A stretch of 64,000 nt of DNA from Prunella strophiata (Eukaryota > Chordata > Aves > Passeriformes > Prunellidae). The position numbers were made by a program, and so were the translations under genes. Below, piece by piece: positions 37,680 through 63,571 of this stretch; positions within the stretch are counted from its first letter, which is position 1; the number at the start of each line of letters is the position of its first letter. The notes below the pieces were generated by a model. It was not told where the DNA came from. It did not search any database and saw only the letters and a program-made list of their open reading frames with translations. Where the stretch lies: NCBI GenBank assembly GCA_036583965.1, contig JAZBQD010000015.1, forward strand, positions 88,357,309 to 88,421,308, written 5' to 3'.

Positions 37680-38285
37680 TTCTCCGACCTATTTCAGAAC
37701 ATGCAAATTCACAAGTGAGGTGAAATTTCCCATGGACCAGTAGCCTGTGAAATATAATTACTGTGCTAATTTTGAATTCCAAGCGGTCAGCACAAGCTAG
37801 GAGTGCTCACTCAGCAAACATGTTAACACAATTGCAACGAATATTAAAATCAAAGCCATGTTGATATTTGGCAATGGCTCTGGAAAATGACAGGTAGCTT
37901 TTTTGGGGTCAGAAAACAGACAACAAAATGCCTGATAAATGTTTGGGTTTGTTTTTCCTTCTGATGCAGAGATGCATTCTCAATGGAAGCAGTTGAAGGC
38001 GAAAGGAAAAGATAAGCGAGAGCGCATCGCATCCAGGCTGCCTTCCCAGCAATGCTCAGAAAATGAGAGGCTGTTATGAAATCTGTGCTCCCTTGTGAGG
38101 TCCTTGCTACCTTGGATGACCTCTGTCAAGTTATGCGCTCATTCAGCGCTGCAGCCTGTCTGTGACAGGGGCTAATGACACTAAGCCTGCTGGATAAATC
38201 CATGTGGGATTTATGACTGTGCAATGCACAGCACTTCAAGGTATACAGTATGCCAATTTGACAGCATCAGTGACAGGGGTAAGGC
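37680..38285. promoter_or_regulatory. Candidate conserved non-coding (enhancer-like) region
   Basis: The segment lacks repeats and holds a perfect octamer ATGCAAAT at 37701-37708. It also has dense AT-core words and TCAGCGCTGCAGCCTGTC near 38,143. It ends shortly before the A45 tract. This is a visual judgement; conservation was not tested. Confidence 0.25.
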
Positions 38286-38470
38286 TGTGAAGCTGTTTCA
38301 AAAAATCTTAGAAAAATCCTGCTTATAAGTCTCCCATTGCTTCACAGTGGAATAGAAGAATGAGATTTAATACTGTATTTTAATGTAAATGAATTTACTG
38401 CTTCCAGTAAGGACAGTACATGGCTGATTTTTTTTTTATTCTTTCAGGATTGCCCTTGGGATTCACCTAG

Positions 38471-38474
<4 letters not shown>

Positions 38475-38511
<37 letters not shown>

Positions 38512-38519
38512 TGTTTTGA
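38475..38519. repeat. Run of 45 A
   Basis: The longest homopolymer in the window. It may be a retroposon tail or an expanded A tract; no element body was recognised upstream. The exact length is likely uncertain. Confidence 0.95.
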
Positions 38520-41500
38520 TGATGATAGCAGGTGGTATATTATCCAATCTCTGGAGTAAATTGTACTAGCACAGCCTTGCTAAAATAACCAGGAATGACA
38601 ATTTTGCCCATTAGCACCTCTAACATCAGTGGTGGGTTTCAGGCTGTGGTGCTTTTGCAGAGGGAGCTCAGCTCAATGAAGCAAAGCCCCAGATCCCTTC
38701 TTGGGAAGCAACACTTTTTAACCTGCTGTGCTGCTTACCTTGGAAGAGGAGCTACAGGCTCTGCTGGTGTGGTCATGGCAGAACCTGAGGGAATCAGAGT
38801 GACAAGCATATTGCACAGTGTCTCCATTTCTTGGGAGGGCTTGTGTACGGGATGTGCATGGAGTGGAAGGGGGAATATGTTTCCTTGCATCCGAGACTAA
38901 TTTCAATCTATTGTGGCACAGACAGAAGAATCTGATGTGCTCAGCAGAAAATACATGGAATAAATGCCTAATGCAAAGATAAGACAAAATGTACTGCGGG
39001 GGTGTGGGGTGGGGGTGTGTGGAATTAATTTTGACATACATGCTTAAATCAAACAGCCCACTGGTTACAGCACCGCTTCAGATGTAATCTGACTTTGGCC
39101 AGCTGTGGTTGAAAAGCCAGTTACAAAAGGCAATTTCTCTCCCCCTTGGCACTGTCTGTCCGCACTGTAGTGTCTGGGGTCAGAAGAAGTTGTAGGGGTG
39201 CTGAGATATGAAAGTGCCAGGCAGCACAGGGCTCTCCTGCTGCAGGTACTCATGGGAGAGTACAGAAGCTGCCCTGCAGGTTCAGGACAACCATCTACAT
39301 TGTAAATGTGTTTTAACAATCAGGGAAAAATATCCTACATCACATGGCTGGCATGGTGTGGGAAGCTCCATGAAAAAGCAGAATTCAAATCCAGCTCTCC
39401 AGCCCTGAGACTTGCTGCTTTAAGCATAAAGTCAGTTTTCTCCTCCCTCCCTGATGCTAGCATGTTCCCCAAGTCAGAACCATTTGGGGAGGCTGGGTAG
39501 AAAGAAAAATAACCACAATCAAATAAAATGCATATATATATATGCAGAGATGCAAAGATATATGTGAATTCATGCATCTATATGATTTGGATCGCACACA
39601 CACAAGGGTTTTGCGTAAACAAGGTCTTTTAGGATTGCAAAACAACATATTTTTCCTTCGTGTCATTCTTAGAAAATTTTGGTTGAGATTTAAAAAAACC
39701 TCCATCAGTCTGAAACAGACAGGCAACACAGTAAAATCAATTCAAAGTGATGCAAATTGGCACAGTTATTTGAATAGTGTTATAGGCAGACATAATAATT
39801 GTTGCCTGCCTGCCTATATTAAAACATTTCTGCTATACAAAACCTTCCATGGGCTGCAGTTCTCCTTTCTTTAAGTAGTTGTCTGAGCTTGTTTGCTGTT
39901 TATGGGAAAACAATACTGAACATTTTGCTGCCGTGTGGGGTCACAGGACAAACATAATGACAGACAAATGAAAGCACAGGCAGACAAAACTGAGGGGTCA
40001 GTGTATAGATGTCTGACATTATATCTGGCTGTAAATGATTCCAAAAGTCAACATATGCAAGTACTTAAATGTGGCTTATATTTTCTCTTTGGTCCAGGGC
40101 CCTGACTTCCTTAACAGCAAACACTTGCAAACACACCATCTGTTGTTGAAGAGTGAGCAGTTTAATGAAGAGGATCAGATTCTTTCCATCTCACTTATTC
40201 CTTGGTGCCTGTTCCATTTTCTGGGCAGTTGTGTTCAAGTAATGCAGAATTTCCTTTGTTTTCCTTGAGCTTTTGTTCAGACTTCTAGTTCATTAGACTG
40301 GTGATTTGGGATGTAATCAAGGATGTCAAATAAATTTTATGATTTTTAAATAATTTTCTTTTAAAAGGAAAGAGACCTGATGGAATCACTCCAGTGTTAT
40401 TGTCAGAGTAGCTGTGTGGTGTTTTAAAACCAAAGGTGTAGCATCAGCAGCAGCAGAGATACATGCATGTACCTGAGCCCCTGTAGTTACCTCAACCCAG
40501 CTTTCATCAGTCTGTCAATAAAGGGACAACAAGGTGTCCCTGTGTTCTTCCTCATCTGGAACATTTCTTCTGAGCTTTGGGGCCACCATTTACAGTACAT
40601 CTCCCACAACACATTCCCCACACTGACCCAGAGCACTCATCTTGTGGGCTTTTGCTTTTCTCTGGCTAAAGGGCTTCTGTTGCCCTGATTTTTTAAGTTT
40701 CCCTAAAACCTTCTGATGTTTACATTCTTGTGCAGAACTTTCCACACACTTTTTGTAAATAACTTATTGTTTTGTCTTCCTCTATGGGGACGAGCAACTT
40801 GGATGTACTGTTGGGTTGTCCATTGGCATTGAGGAGGTGGCACTGTCACCCTCCAATGGCACTGGCATTTCAGAAAACTATAAATGGAGTCAGAATTTAA
40901 TAAACTTCCTCCTTTTGCTCTCTCACACTTTGCAAAGAGCTGCTGTTCATGTCATGTTGTTTGTGTCCTACAGTGACAGGCTTCACATCCTTTCCCTGCA
41001 GTTTCCCAGTGCTCCTTTCCCACCACAAGCCTGCCAGGAGGCAAAGGAGGACCTTTTCTCCAGGACATGATAATCCTCACTGAAGCTTCACCCAACCAGC
41101 AGCCACATTAGCAACCAAAGATGGAGCTCATGAGCAACCAGAGAGGCTTAGTTTCCATAAACCCAAGCCTTTTATTTCTCTTAACCCCATTGCACAGCTG
41201 AAGAAGCCTGACAGTCCAGGTGGAGCAGCAGAGGCTGCCATATTCCATCCCTGTCAGCTACTCCCTGTGGCAGTTTGGCCTTACACTGTGTGTGTGCCAA
41301 GGAAAATGCCAGCTGGGGCCATGTCCAGACAAAGATATAACTGGATCAAAGATATAACTGTTTGAGATGAAGATCCTGTCATGTCACTGTCACCATGAAA
41401 CAGGACCTCAGATGTGCCCCTTTACACAATCCAGTTGGGTTAACATCACTTTGGAGGAACTGGGAATCCTGTTGGTCATAGCAGCATTAATGGGAATGTG

Positions 41501-43614
41501 TGGTTTGGTGGGATAAGGGAAATGCAGCTCTGAGAATAACTGATATCTCATGCTCACTAATGTCCATGTAAAGACTCCTACAGTAAAATGAGACATGTGA
41601 CTCACCTCCCTTAGCCCTAAGCAGCTCTGGAGAAAATGATCTCTTGTCAGAGAAATGATCACAAGGGAAGAAGCACAGTTAACTTGCCCACCATGAGCAT
41701 TCCCTTTTAACAGAAAAGCCTGTCTTTTGTAGGAGGGCACAGCATTTTCCAGAGGATGGAAATTCCAAGGTAGCAATTACCTAATTCTTCAAATTAAAGA
41801 ACCAGAGGGAAAGAATGAGTGTCAGGGGGAAAAAACATCTCTCTCTGTTTAGTGAAAACAAGAGACATGCCCATGGCTCTGCACAGCTGAGATCCTGATC
41901 TAGGAGAGTCTCAACTTTGAGTTCCCAAGCTGGAAGTTTATCTGGTTTTGTTCAATGTCTCTTACAGATAAATGCCTCTGAACAAAGTCTGGAGAGCTCA
42001 AACACTGGCCTTGGGCCTATATTTAGGCCAAACTCTCAGACCTTATAAGAAGATCACTAAGAGGAAATACAGATATCACAAAAAACTGGTAGGCAGATGG
42101 ATAAGAACTGAAAATTCCAGGCAAGACTGGAGTCTGCTGCAGGCTAAGTCACTGACAGCAGAGGGAAACAAAGGTTTAGGAGGAATAAACAATTAGCAAC
42201 TCTGATTTATTGGAGACTGTTCGGAAAACATTGCTGTAAATTCTTTCTCATCTTGGATGAGTTAGCTAGAGACACGTTTCCTCTCAAAGCCTTTGTAGAT
42301 TCAAGAACATCACTGAGAAAATCCCAGAGTAACTGACTGTACTTTAGGTGCCTGTTTGGCTTTTTCTTCAGAAAAATATTAGTAGCATCATCAGTTTTGG
42401 ACTACACATCTGGAGGGCCAGCTGTCTTATTCTTCTTTGATATTCAGTTCATCAGAGATCCAAGTACACACACTGTGCCATCTCATGTTTTAAAAAATGC
42501 ATTGATGTCCTTTGTAAAAAAGACAAAAGATCAGAGGAGACAGGCAATTTGCAGGAAGAACCAAAATGCAGTAGGTGACGGTAGGGATTTGGGGATTTGG
42601 CTTGAATTAAGAGTGAAATACTGCTATGTAGCAAAGAATACAGCAGCATGCAGGCAGAAGGTGAGTTGATGAAGCTGGCATGCTTCTGGAATTTGGATCC
42701 AGGAAAGACAGAGTGCTGAAAAGGACACTTAGGAACATGAGACTGAGCCAGGAGTGATAAGCAGGGAAGTGTTTTGTGGAGGAAGGGAGAACAAGGAGAT
42801 TACAAGTAAAGCAGTTGGTGGCTGTGGAGGGCAGAATACAATACTGAAGCCAGAACTTTACATTTTAAGACATTTTTCATGAAAGGATCCTTTCATAAAG
42901 ATATCCACCACCATGGAAATTAACCTTCAGATAAATGTATTTTGATAGGGATGTTTGCAACCATGTGGGGCAATCAGGAAATAGTCCTAAGAGACTAAAA
43001 TATCACCTTGCACATGGATAATACTTACTGGTAGGTATCCAGTAAGGTGGTGGTGAAGCTCAGAATATTTCATACAACAGTGCTGTATCCCTTTCACAAA
43101 CAGGCTGTGCAAAGAAAGGCTCCAAGGACAAATGTGCCCCAGTGCAATCCTAAAGGACTTGAGTTTTTAGCAGAAATCCAGGGAGACAACAGTCAGCTGA
43201 GGATTAGCCATGAGGGTTGTATCTACACCAAAACAATGTTGTTTCTATGTGACTGGTATTACATAAAGAAGGGCTTAGCAGCTTGGGGTTGTTAATTTAA
43301 CATTTGCATAGCCAAGAGTGAGAAAAGAAACACAATATGGTGCAATTTATTATTAGAAACCACTGCAAGGTATTCAGTTTTGAGGGAGTTTCCCTTTTTC
43401 TTCTTGTCACTTGATCCTTACCCTTGCTAGTTTTTTTTTCCCACAGTCACATGTTCCCCTCCCACTCAAGGGCATGCTTTTCAGCAAGAGCTGTGCTGCT
43501 GATTTGACAGTCACTAGGCTGTGCTCGGTTTCTGGTGTTACTCTGCCTCTTTCCATCACTACAGAGCTCCCTGCCAGAGAGAGGAGCTATTGTTTGCAAT
43601 CCATGACCATGAAA

Positions 43615-44085
43615 TAGTGGCCATGAAGGGGACACAAAGATGCTGAGAGGGTTGGAGCACCTCTCCCATGCAGACAGGCTGAGAGAGCTGGGGTTATTCA
43701 GCTGGGAGAAGAAAAGGCTCCAGGGACACCTTGGAGCACCTTACAGTGCCTAAAGGGAGCCTACAAGAGAGCTGGAGAGGGACTTTTAAGAAGGGAATGC
43801 AATGATAAGACAAGGGGAAATGGCTTTCAAATGGAAAGAGGGCAGGTTTGGATTCAGATATTTTGAAGAAATTCCTTACTGTGAGGATGGTGAGGCACAG
43901 GGACAGGTGCCCAGAGAAGCTGTGGATGCCCTATCCCTGGCAGTGCTCAAGGCCAGGTTGGATGGGGCTCTGAGCAACCTAGTCCAGTGGAAGATATCCC
44001 TGCTCATGGCATATGGGGTCAGAACAAGATGGATTTTTAAGGTCCCTTGCAACCCAACAATTACATGATTCTGTGATTCTGACCT
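43615..44085 (+). mobile_element. CR1 LINE 3' region, about 470 bases
   Basis: A + orientation CR1: GGTTGGAGCACCTCTCCCAT, GACAGGCTGAGAGAGCTGGG and TTCAGCTGGGAGAAGAAAAG, then CTTACTGTGAGGATGGTGAG, CAGTGCTCAAGGCCAGGTTG and GATGGGGCTCTGAGCAACCT. It ends ATGATTCTGTGATTCTG, the CR1 3' terminal repeat. 5'-truncated, with internal indels, so not functional. Confidence 0.92.
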
Positions 44086-47000
44086 TGGCTTGCAGAACAT
44101 GGCAGTTAATTTTTAGGGAAACTCTTCAGGTAGGAACAGGATTTGAGGGGGAAATACCAGAACTTGCACAGCTGGGAACCTAGCCAGCATCATGGTCTTT
44201 GGTAACAGCATCCATTGTGGCAGCACATTTCTGTCTCTTTTTGCCTTTCAGAAGTTTTTCCACAACTTTTATTCCTACCAGTCTTCTCCAAGAAGAGGCT
44301 GGCAATTATTCTTAAAAACAGAAACTAATCTTTTTTCTCTCTCTCTCTCTCTCTTTCCTAAACAGAAAGTCTATTTCCTCCTGTTGTAGCAGAGGCATTT
44401 TTCACCCAGGGAATAAAACAACTGTTGTCATTTACTTCTTTGTCACCAAGGGAGGTTCAAATGCTTGTCTCCCCCGGGGCTGGAGAGCTCTCCTGATAAG
44501 GTTGTAAAGTACCACTTCCAGTGTGCTAAATATAAAGACCCTGCACCTGCACTTGAGGAGCATGCCTGGTGTTGTCAGTGGTTTGCTCAGGCAGGGTGCT
44601 CTCAGGCCACTCCAGTATTGCTTCACTTTGTGGGTCTTGGGGAAGGGAAGGAGGAAGTCAGCTGCTCAAACCACAGCAGAGCTGAAGGCTTTTTATAAAT
44701 ATTCCAGCTCAAACAGTGACCTAGGCAAGCAGTTTTAAGATCACACACGGACACCTGGTGTGTCAGTGTACCTTCAGGGCCAGTTTGCTTATTGCATTGC
44801 CCTTTTGGAACTTCAGCTTCTGAAGCAAGAGCTGGCTTGGCTTTGCAGCACAAGTCCAATTTTTGGCTGTGTCTCTGTGCCTGGTTTATTTCAATCATCA
44901 ATACTGCTTGAATGAGAGTCCTCTATTGACTATTTATAGTTCTAAACAAGGAAAACAAGTACTGTCTCTTCAGATGAGGTGCCAATGTCTCTGCAATTCC
45001 CGCAGTTGTAGTGCTATGATTGGAATTTGGTGCCAGATGCATGGATTCCTCAGACAAACAGCTTTCTGGCAGGAGAGAGGAAGATCTGGCTCTGGCAAGC
45101 CTGTTTATATAAAAAGTTGCCATGTTACTGGCTCTTGTACCTGCATTGGCTTGATTTGAAGAAGCAGAGAAGCCAGACACAAACTACTGGATAAAGCAGA
45201 GCTGGCAAACCCCTTCACACACACACCTTGTTATTCCCCTTGGAACCACTAAGTGATCCTGTCAGGGCAGCTACAGACAAACAGTCTTATTTAGACACCC
45301 CAATGGTGAGAGGAAAGATTATTTTATACTGATTCCTTTTTACTTGCTGCCAGAGATGGTGCCCTTTGCACTCCTGACAAGGCACAGAAAGAGGTGGGGG
45401 TGGTGTGTGTCATCCTCACTGGACAGGACTGGCCAGACCAAGTCAGATTGTTTCCTGGAGCAGAGCTTATGAGAATAGCTGCTAGATGAAGAAGGGCTGG
45501 CTTCAGAGAGCCTGGATTCCAGAAATTACTGGTAAGAGAACAGAAGAGTCTTCAAAATAAGGAAGGGTTAGCAAGTAGCAAACATGTTAACCAGGTCACT
45601 CAGGAGAGGGGCAAAGTGAAGGCAGAGAAATGCATCAAGTTTCAGGATCAGATTGATTCCCCACCCAGCCCAGCCTCCAAGCAGCTGAAATGAATTCTTT
45701 TAGTTGATGAGAAATCAGCAAGTGACCTGTTGTTAATCTCTGGGAAAGCTGGTCTATTTGCTTGACCTTTTTCTTTCAGGAACTTGGCATACGCATGAGT
45801 GCTTTGAAAGTTTGCTGCTGGCCAGCCCCCAAAAGTCCCCTATCCTGGCATGAACCAGAGGTCATGCTGAACCCTGCTCACCATCCCTGAGCACCCAGGA
45901 CTACTGGGTCAATCTTTTGGATCCCTTTTGTCCCACTCTCACATGGAGAGAGTTTTCAGAGCTGTCACAATGCATTTTCCTCCTACTGCACCAACCAGTG
46001 ACTCCTTTAGCCGGGGCTCTGAGAGTCCCTCCTCAACATTCCTCCTGGTGCCTCTTCCTAGCTCACACCACCCCTTGCAGGAACCAGAAGACCCAAAAAC
46101 CAGCTTTTACCACCCAGTACTGCTGAAGGTCATGTTGAACCATGGGGTTCCAGCTGGAGCTTTACCTTTGCAGTCATGTGATGCTCAGGGCTCCTTGCAG
46201 CCAGGGAGGTTTGGCTGTGGCCTGTCTGGAGAATGTTCCAGTGGGAGTTTCCCTGGGGAATTACTGGCCTGGAAGTGGCTTGCCTGCCCCAGCATGCCTT
46301 ATCTCCTGCCTGGCCCTCTCCTGCCTCTCCTAGTCTGCATCCCACCCAGCCCTCCTTGCCAAGGGTCAGTGGTGCTCCTATCAGGCCACCTGTCCCAGGG
46401 GAAACGACAGCCCTGGACCCCGTAGTGAGCATCCACTCAAGCTTCCTCCAGCAAAACTGTGCTCAGGCTCTGCCTTGGAAACTCCACCTTTATTCTAGCA
46501 GTGTACCCCAGGTTGTAGGGGTTTTCCTCTCCACAGTTCTACTTTTTAAACCTATTTTTCAGTTCCTACATTCTGATTTAACAGGCTCCAGCTGGCTGAA
46601 TCTGAGGGCACAAAGTGATTGAAGCATTTGCTTGTCACTACAGCATTCTTTCACTGAAAATGGTGGTGGTGATTCCAGAAGGATGTTTGACCAGGCATTA
46701 CTGAAGCTAAAATTTGTCAATTCATAATTTTAACACTTCATGGAGTTTGTTGTTCAAAAGCATACACAGGAAATCTGAGCTGTTATTTTCCCTGTCTTTG
46801 ATCAACATGCCAGTGTGCTGCTGTGAAATGAAACAGCGTAGGCTGACAGATGAGAATTTTCCCCCAAGGGCATTCTCCTAGGAAAGCAACACTGCTGATT
46901 TAGCAAGGAAATAAATCTCCACATATAGGAATGCTGCTGTGTACATGCTTTTACAGCACTTGGGGAAGAAATCAAAATAATTTAAAAATACAGAAGCCTT

Positions 47001-49265
47001 CATTCTATAGTTCTTTAGCATTTGAACATTTTGTGTGTAGCTTGAAATGAGCAACTATGAGCTGGAGGAGGGAGCTGTGCCTTTATAACAGCTGTAGCTT
47101 GGAGCATCTCAACATGCTGCCTTTGGAGCTCCTCACCAACTGAGCTCTCCACAAACAGACACCTTGGTGCAGCAAGGGGAGGATGAAAGCCAAGGAGATA
47201 CTGGTGGAAGTCTGGAAACTCACAGCCCTGTCTTATTTATTAATAACACTCAAGTGCAACTACTTTAGTGCTTTATCTTCTCCAGATCTCCTACATGGAA
47301 CCCCCTCCCCACAGGGCTGTTCTTAAATGCTGTTCTGCTCTCAGGAGGTGCATGTCACTAGCAAGGCTCTGGCTCAAATGGACCCAGCAAGTCATGTTGT
47401 CTCCCAAGGTGGGTTTTTCCCATTTAGGTAGTTGTGGAAATTTCAAACTATAGCCCTTTAAAGCGACATTGCACACACCCAATGGGATTACAGCAGCTGC
47501 TCTGCAGTTCTGAAGATAAATAAAAACTGAATGTTTCACGAGTTTTCTTGCCAAGTTGTACCAGCTTTGGGTAGCAGATATTGGTACAGGAGCAGACTTA
47601 TGTGTGAGAGGTGCCAAATGAAGCTTTGTGATCAATGCTCCTGAGGAAGAAGTATAAAGGACACACACTCGAGTTACTCGCACAAACTGTGCTGTTGTTT
47701 TCTAGTTTGGGATTTTGGCTTTTTTCCCCCCCTCTACCATCCATTGCAACATTCAAAGCATCTTCAGAGAAAAGAACAGCATTTCAGCAAACAAGACCTG
47801 GCTTTTTCTGCAGTATGACTAAATGGCATGTGGAGTTCAAGATTTCCTATTGTTCCTTTACACTCTTCACAGCACTCAGCAGCTCACGTGGACAAGACAC
47901 AAGTACTCCTTGTAATAAAGTGTACTCCACCTACAAACATTGAGCAACACAAGTCACAGCAGTTCTGGATGGTTAAGCAAACCTTTCCCAGCAGAGCATG
48001 ATCAACTACATTTCAAGCAATGCTTCTGAAGAAAGAAGTCTGTGAACAAATCAAAGCTATCCTTGCATTGATTTACATGAAATTTTTTTCTTACATATAA
48101 ACCAAGTGAGGCTTTTGTAGTGATGAACAACACTGCAGAGGTGGGCTGCTGCTCAATTCTCAGAACAGGTAATATAATTTCATTAAAAAAACACAAACCC
48201 CCACCTATCAGAGACCCCTCTTTACTGCCAAAGTCCATCAGCCTTCACTTGTTGCTGCACACTTTGCCAATACAGAACCAGGTTCCTGGCAGCTTCAGGC
48301 ATGGCCTGCACCAGGCCAGGCTCCTGCCTGGACTCAGACCTCACAGCTTGGGCTGGTGCCCTGCACAGCTTGCCAACACTAAACAGGGTATGTTTACAGA
48401 AGTCATGGGATTTGGCCAAACTCCACCACTGCCATATAACCGGTTTCAAACGCTACCTTGATTCGAGTTCTAACTACTGGAATTATTTTTGTTAGCAAGG
48501 TCTAATTACACAGTCAATTTAATTACAAGGACCTAGAGTTCATGCTTGCCTATTTTAACAGCTTGATTATGTTGCATGCTTTAAATCAGATTCCTATATT
48601 AAGACCTATTTATATTAATTTACAATCAATTTCAGCTAGCTGCCATAAGATAATGGATTAGATGTTACTAACATCATTTGGTTGTAATCTTGGGACACAA
48701 TGAAGGTTTGCTCAAGCACTGTATGCTGGACAGAGTCTTCTCTGAACACACTTGTACACCCACTCCTTCCTTTTCGTGGCAGAGCACAGCCCTGGAAGTG
48801 CTGAAGCACCATCTCTTCAACAATGTAAAAGGAGAATTTTTAAGTTAGCAAGTTTGAATAGCTCCAATCAAAAAAGACACCAACACATCTGTAATTAAGA
48901 ATTTTAGCTAGATAGGACTACTGAAACTCCAACCCTCTACTCTCAAGCTGCATTCTTTAATTTCTCTCATTCCCTTGGAATATACCTCCAGGTATATTGC
49001 CCCAGATTTGGAGCAATTTACTGCAGAAAATATTCTTCACAAGGTCAATTTGGAAGCCTATGCTACAGTTTGAATATGTCAGCTGTTTTAAAGTTCACTG
49101 TCTGTAACAAATGTCAGTTTTCTTCCCTCCTTTGTATGCACTTGAGAAAACCACATTACCTCAAACGTGACAGAATATTCAAGACTGTAAACACAAAAAT
49201 ACTGCATTGTTCAGTTCAGTAATGCCTCAGATGAATTTCAGAACAAAACCAGTCTTAGCAATAAC
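44086..49265. other. Intergenic stretch between CR1 and the MYLIP 3' end
   Basis: No protein gene was recognised. It contains a (CT)9 run at 44,337-44,354 and moderately GC-rich sequence at 45.9-46.5 kb, where chance frames overlap on both strands. The sequence becomes AT-rich toward the MYLIP 3' end. Confidence 0.7.
44337..44354. repeat. (CT)9 microsatellite
   Basis: An uninterrupted CT dinucleotide run flanked by T-rich sequence. It may be variable in length. Confidence 0.85.
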
Positions 49266-49283
49266 AAATGATTTTTAAAGTCC

Positions 49284-49289
49284 TTTATT
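49284..49289 (-). terminator. MYLIP: Polyadenylation signal AATAAA of MYLIP
   Basis: The minus strand reads TTAATAAAGGAC about 1.28 kb after the stop codon. Sequence richer in G and T (CTGGTTTTGTTCTG) follows about 40 bases later, which suits a cleavage site near 49,262-49,270. Confidence 0.55.
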
Positions 49290-49676
49290 AATCTGAATAT
49301 AAAAAAGACAGAAGCTGCCTACAATATAGGACAAAGCTCTTGCTTCATGAGGAAACAAAATTTTCTTTACAAAGTGAAAAAATAAATACCCTCTTAGAGT
49401 AAGGTATATATGCTAATGTGTCATAAAAAAGTAGAGTTTTAATATTTTGACAAAATGTCTGTGCAAAGAAACAGATGCATAAACACACATTACTGCTACA
49501 TTAAGGCAATATGAAAAGTATAGTCAGAATTTCAGTAAAGTGACAGTGTACTTTTCTAGCTTTGATTAAGCCAGTATTGCACCCAAACATGGTCTCCAGT
49601 TCCTCTGTACCCTGGAGAAGACACTAGGAAACCAGAGCCCAAAATGCCCAAGTAGGGGGGTGGAAATCAAAAACAT

Positions 49677-49682
49677 TTTATT
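49677..49682 (-). terminator. MYLIP: Possible proximal polyadenylation signal of MYLIP
   Basis: The minus strand reads CAATAAAATG, a canonical hexamer about 0.9 kb after the stop codon. It could give a shorter transcript. Only the hexamer supports it. Confidence 0.35.
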
Positions 49683-50564
49683 GGGTAGGTAATTTCCTGC
49701 TCAAGATGCTAACTGAAGAAAGCATTTAAAATTATACAAAACCCTTAAAGATTAATGATGCATGTTTAATAGTTTAAAATCAGTCTCCCAAAATAAAGCC
49801 AACTTGAAGGGCAGTTGCCTGCAGCTTCCAAGACCACCAGCCAGAAGTGGACTGTGGGAAACCTGGGAGTACCCTGCCCACTGAGAGCTGTGAATGAACT
49901 GCCACAGCAGTGCTTCCACAGGACACTGGCAACCACAAGACTTTCCTGACCCACCCTCAACACTTGAAGATTAACAATCTTGTCCTCCCTTTCCAAAGCT
50001 ATTCTCTCAGAATTATTTTCTATTTAATAGAATTCTGAGTTAAGCACAGCTGCTTATTGAAACCTTGCAACTTCAGTTTAAGAACTAGTTTTTTAAAAAG
50101 AGATCTCTCCTCTTAAAAGCAGTTTACTAAAAGCAGAAGCTATGAGCCTTACTAAACTGGTATGTGTAAAAGCAAGTCTTACTATTAAAATAAACAGTGC
50201 AACTGTACTAAAAAGGATTTAGAGCATGTAAAATAAAAGGCTGTGTTGCTTTTGCCAGGTACTTCTGCATGTGTACACCACATTTCTCCAGGGTTACCGA
50301 GCTTTGTGGCAACACTGCCGTGCTACAAAGCTTATGGATCATTCTTTAAAGAACATGAATCAATTACACTTCTACTCTCAGAAGATGTCCCAAACCATTT
50401 TGGACATGCTGAACAAAGAATATTTATGTTAAAAAATGCAGTATTTTTTTTGCTTTTGATCGTGGATAGGTGCCAGAGTGATTGCCTTCTTCACAATCAA
50501 ATGGTTGTATTTCATATTAGTGCAGTTTGAAGAGTACATGATGCATTTGAAGTGTGTACGTAGA

Positions 50565-63571
<13,007 letters not shown>

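Larger units (their letters stand above)
36121..43614. other. Intergenic stretch, GMPR-MYLIP interval, part 3
   Basis: No protein gene was recognised. It contains an A45 run at 38,475-38,519, a short (AT)n at about 39,533-39,542, and a possible conserved regulatory segment near 37.68-38.28 kb. Small direct repeats occur: CTGAGTCCTTTTG twice near 36,135-36,162, and CAAAGATATAACTG twice near 41,330-41,362. Confidence 0.7.
49266..50564 (-). other. MYLIP: MYLIP 3' UTR (inferred)
   Basis: This is about 1.3 kb of AT-rich sequence between the stop codon and a poly(A) signal. It includes several AU-rich stretches. The length is similar to that expected for the mammalian MYLIP 3' UTR. The 3' limit rests on the signal at 49284-49289; a shorter form could end after the signal at 49677-49682. 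Confidence 0.6.

Noticed and set aside
45917..46622. Overlapping + strand frames of up to 165 codons
   Set aside because: Several frames in different phases overlap, with no conserved motif and no splice or promoter context. Probably chance in moderately GC-rich DNA.
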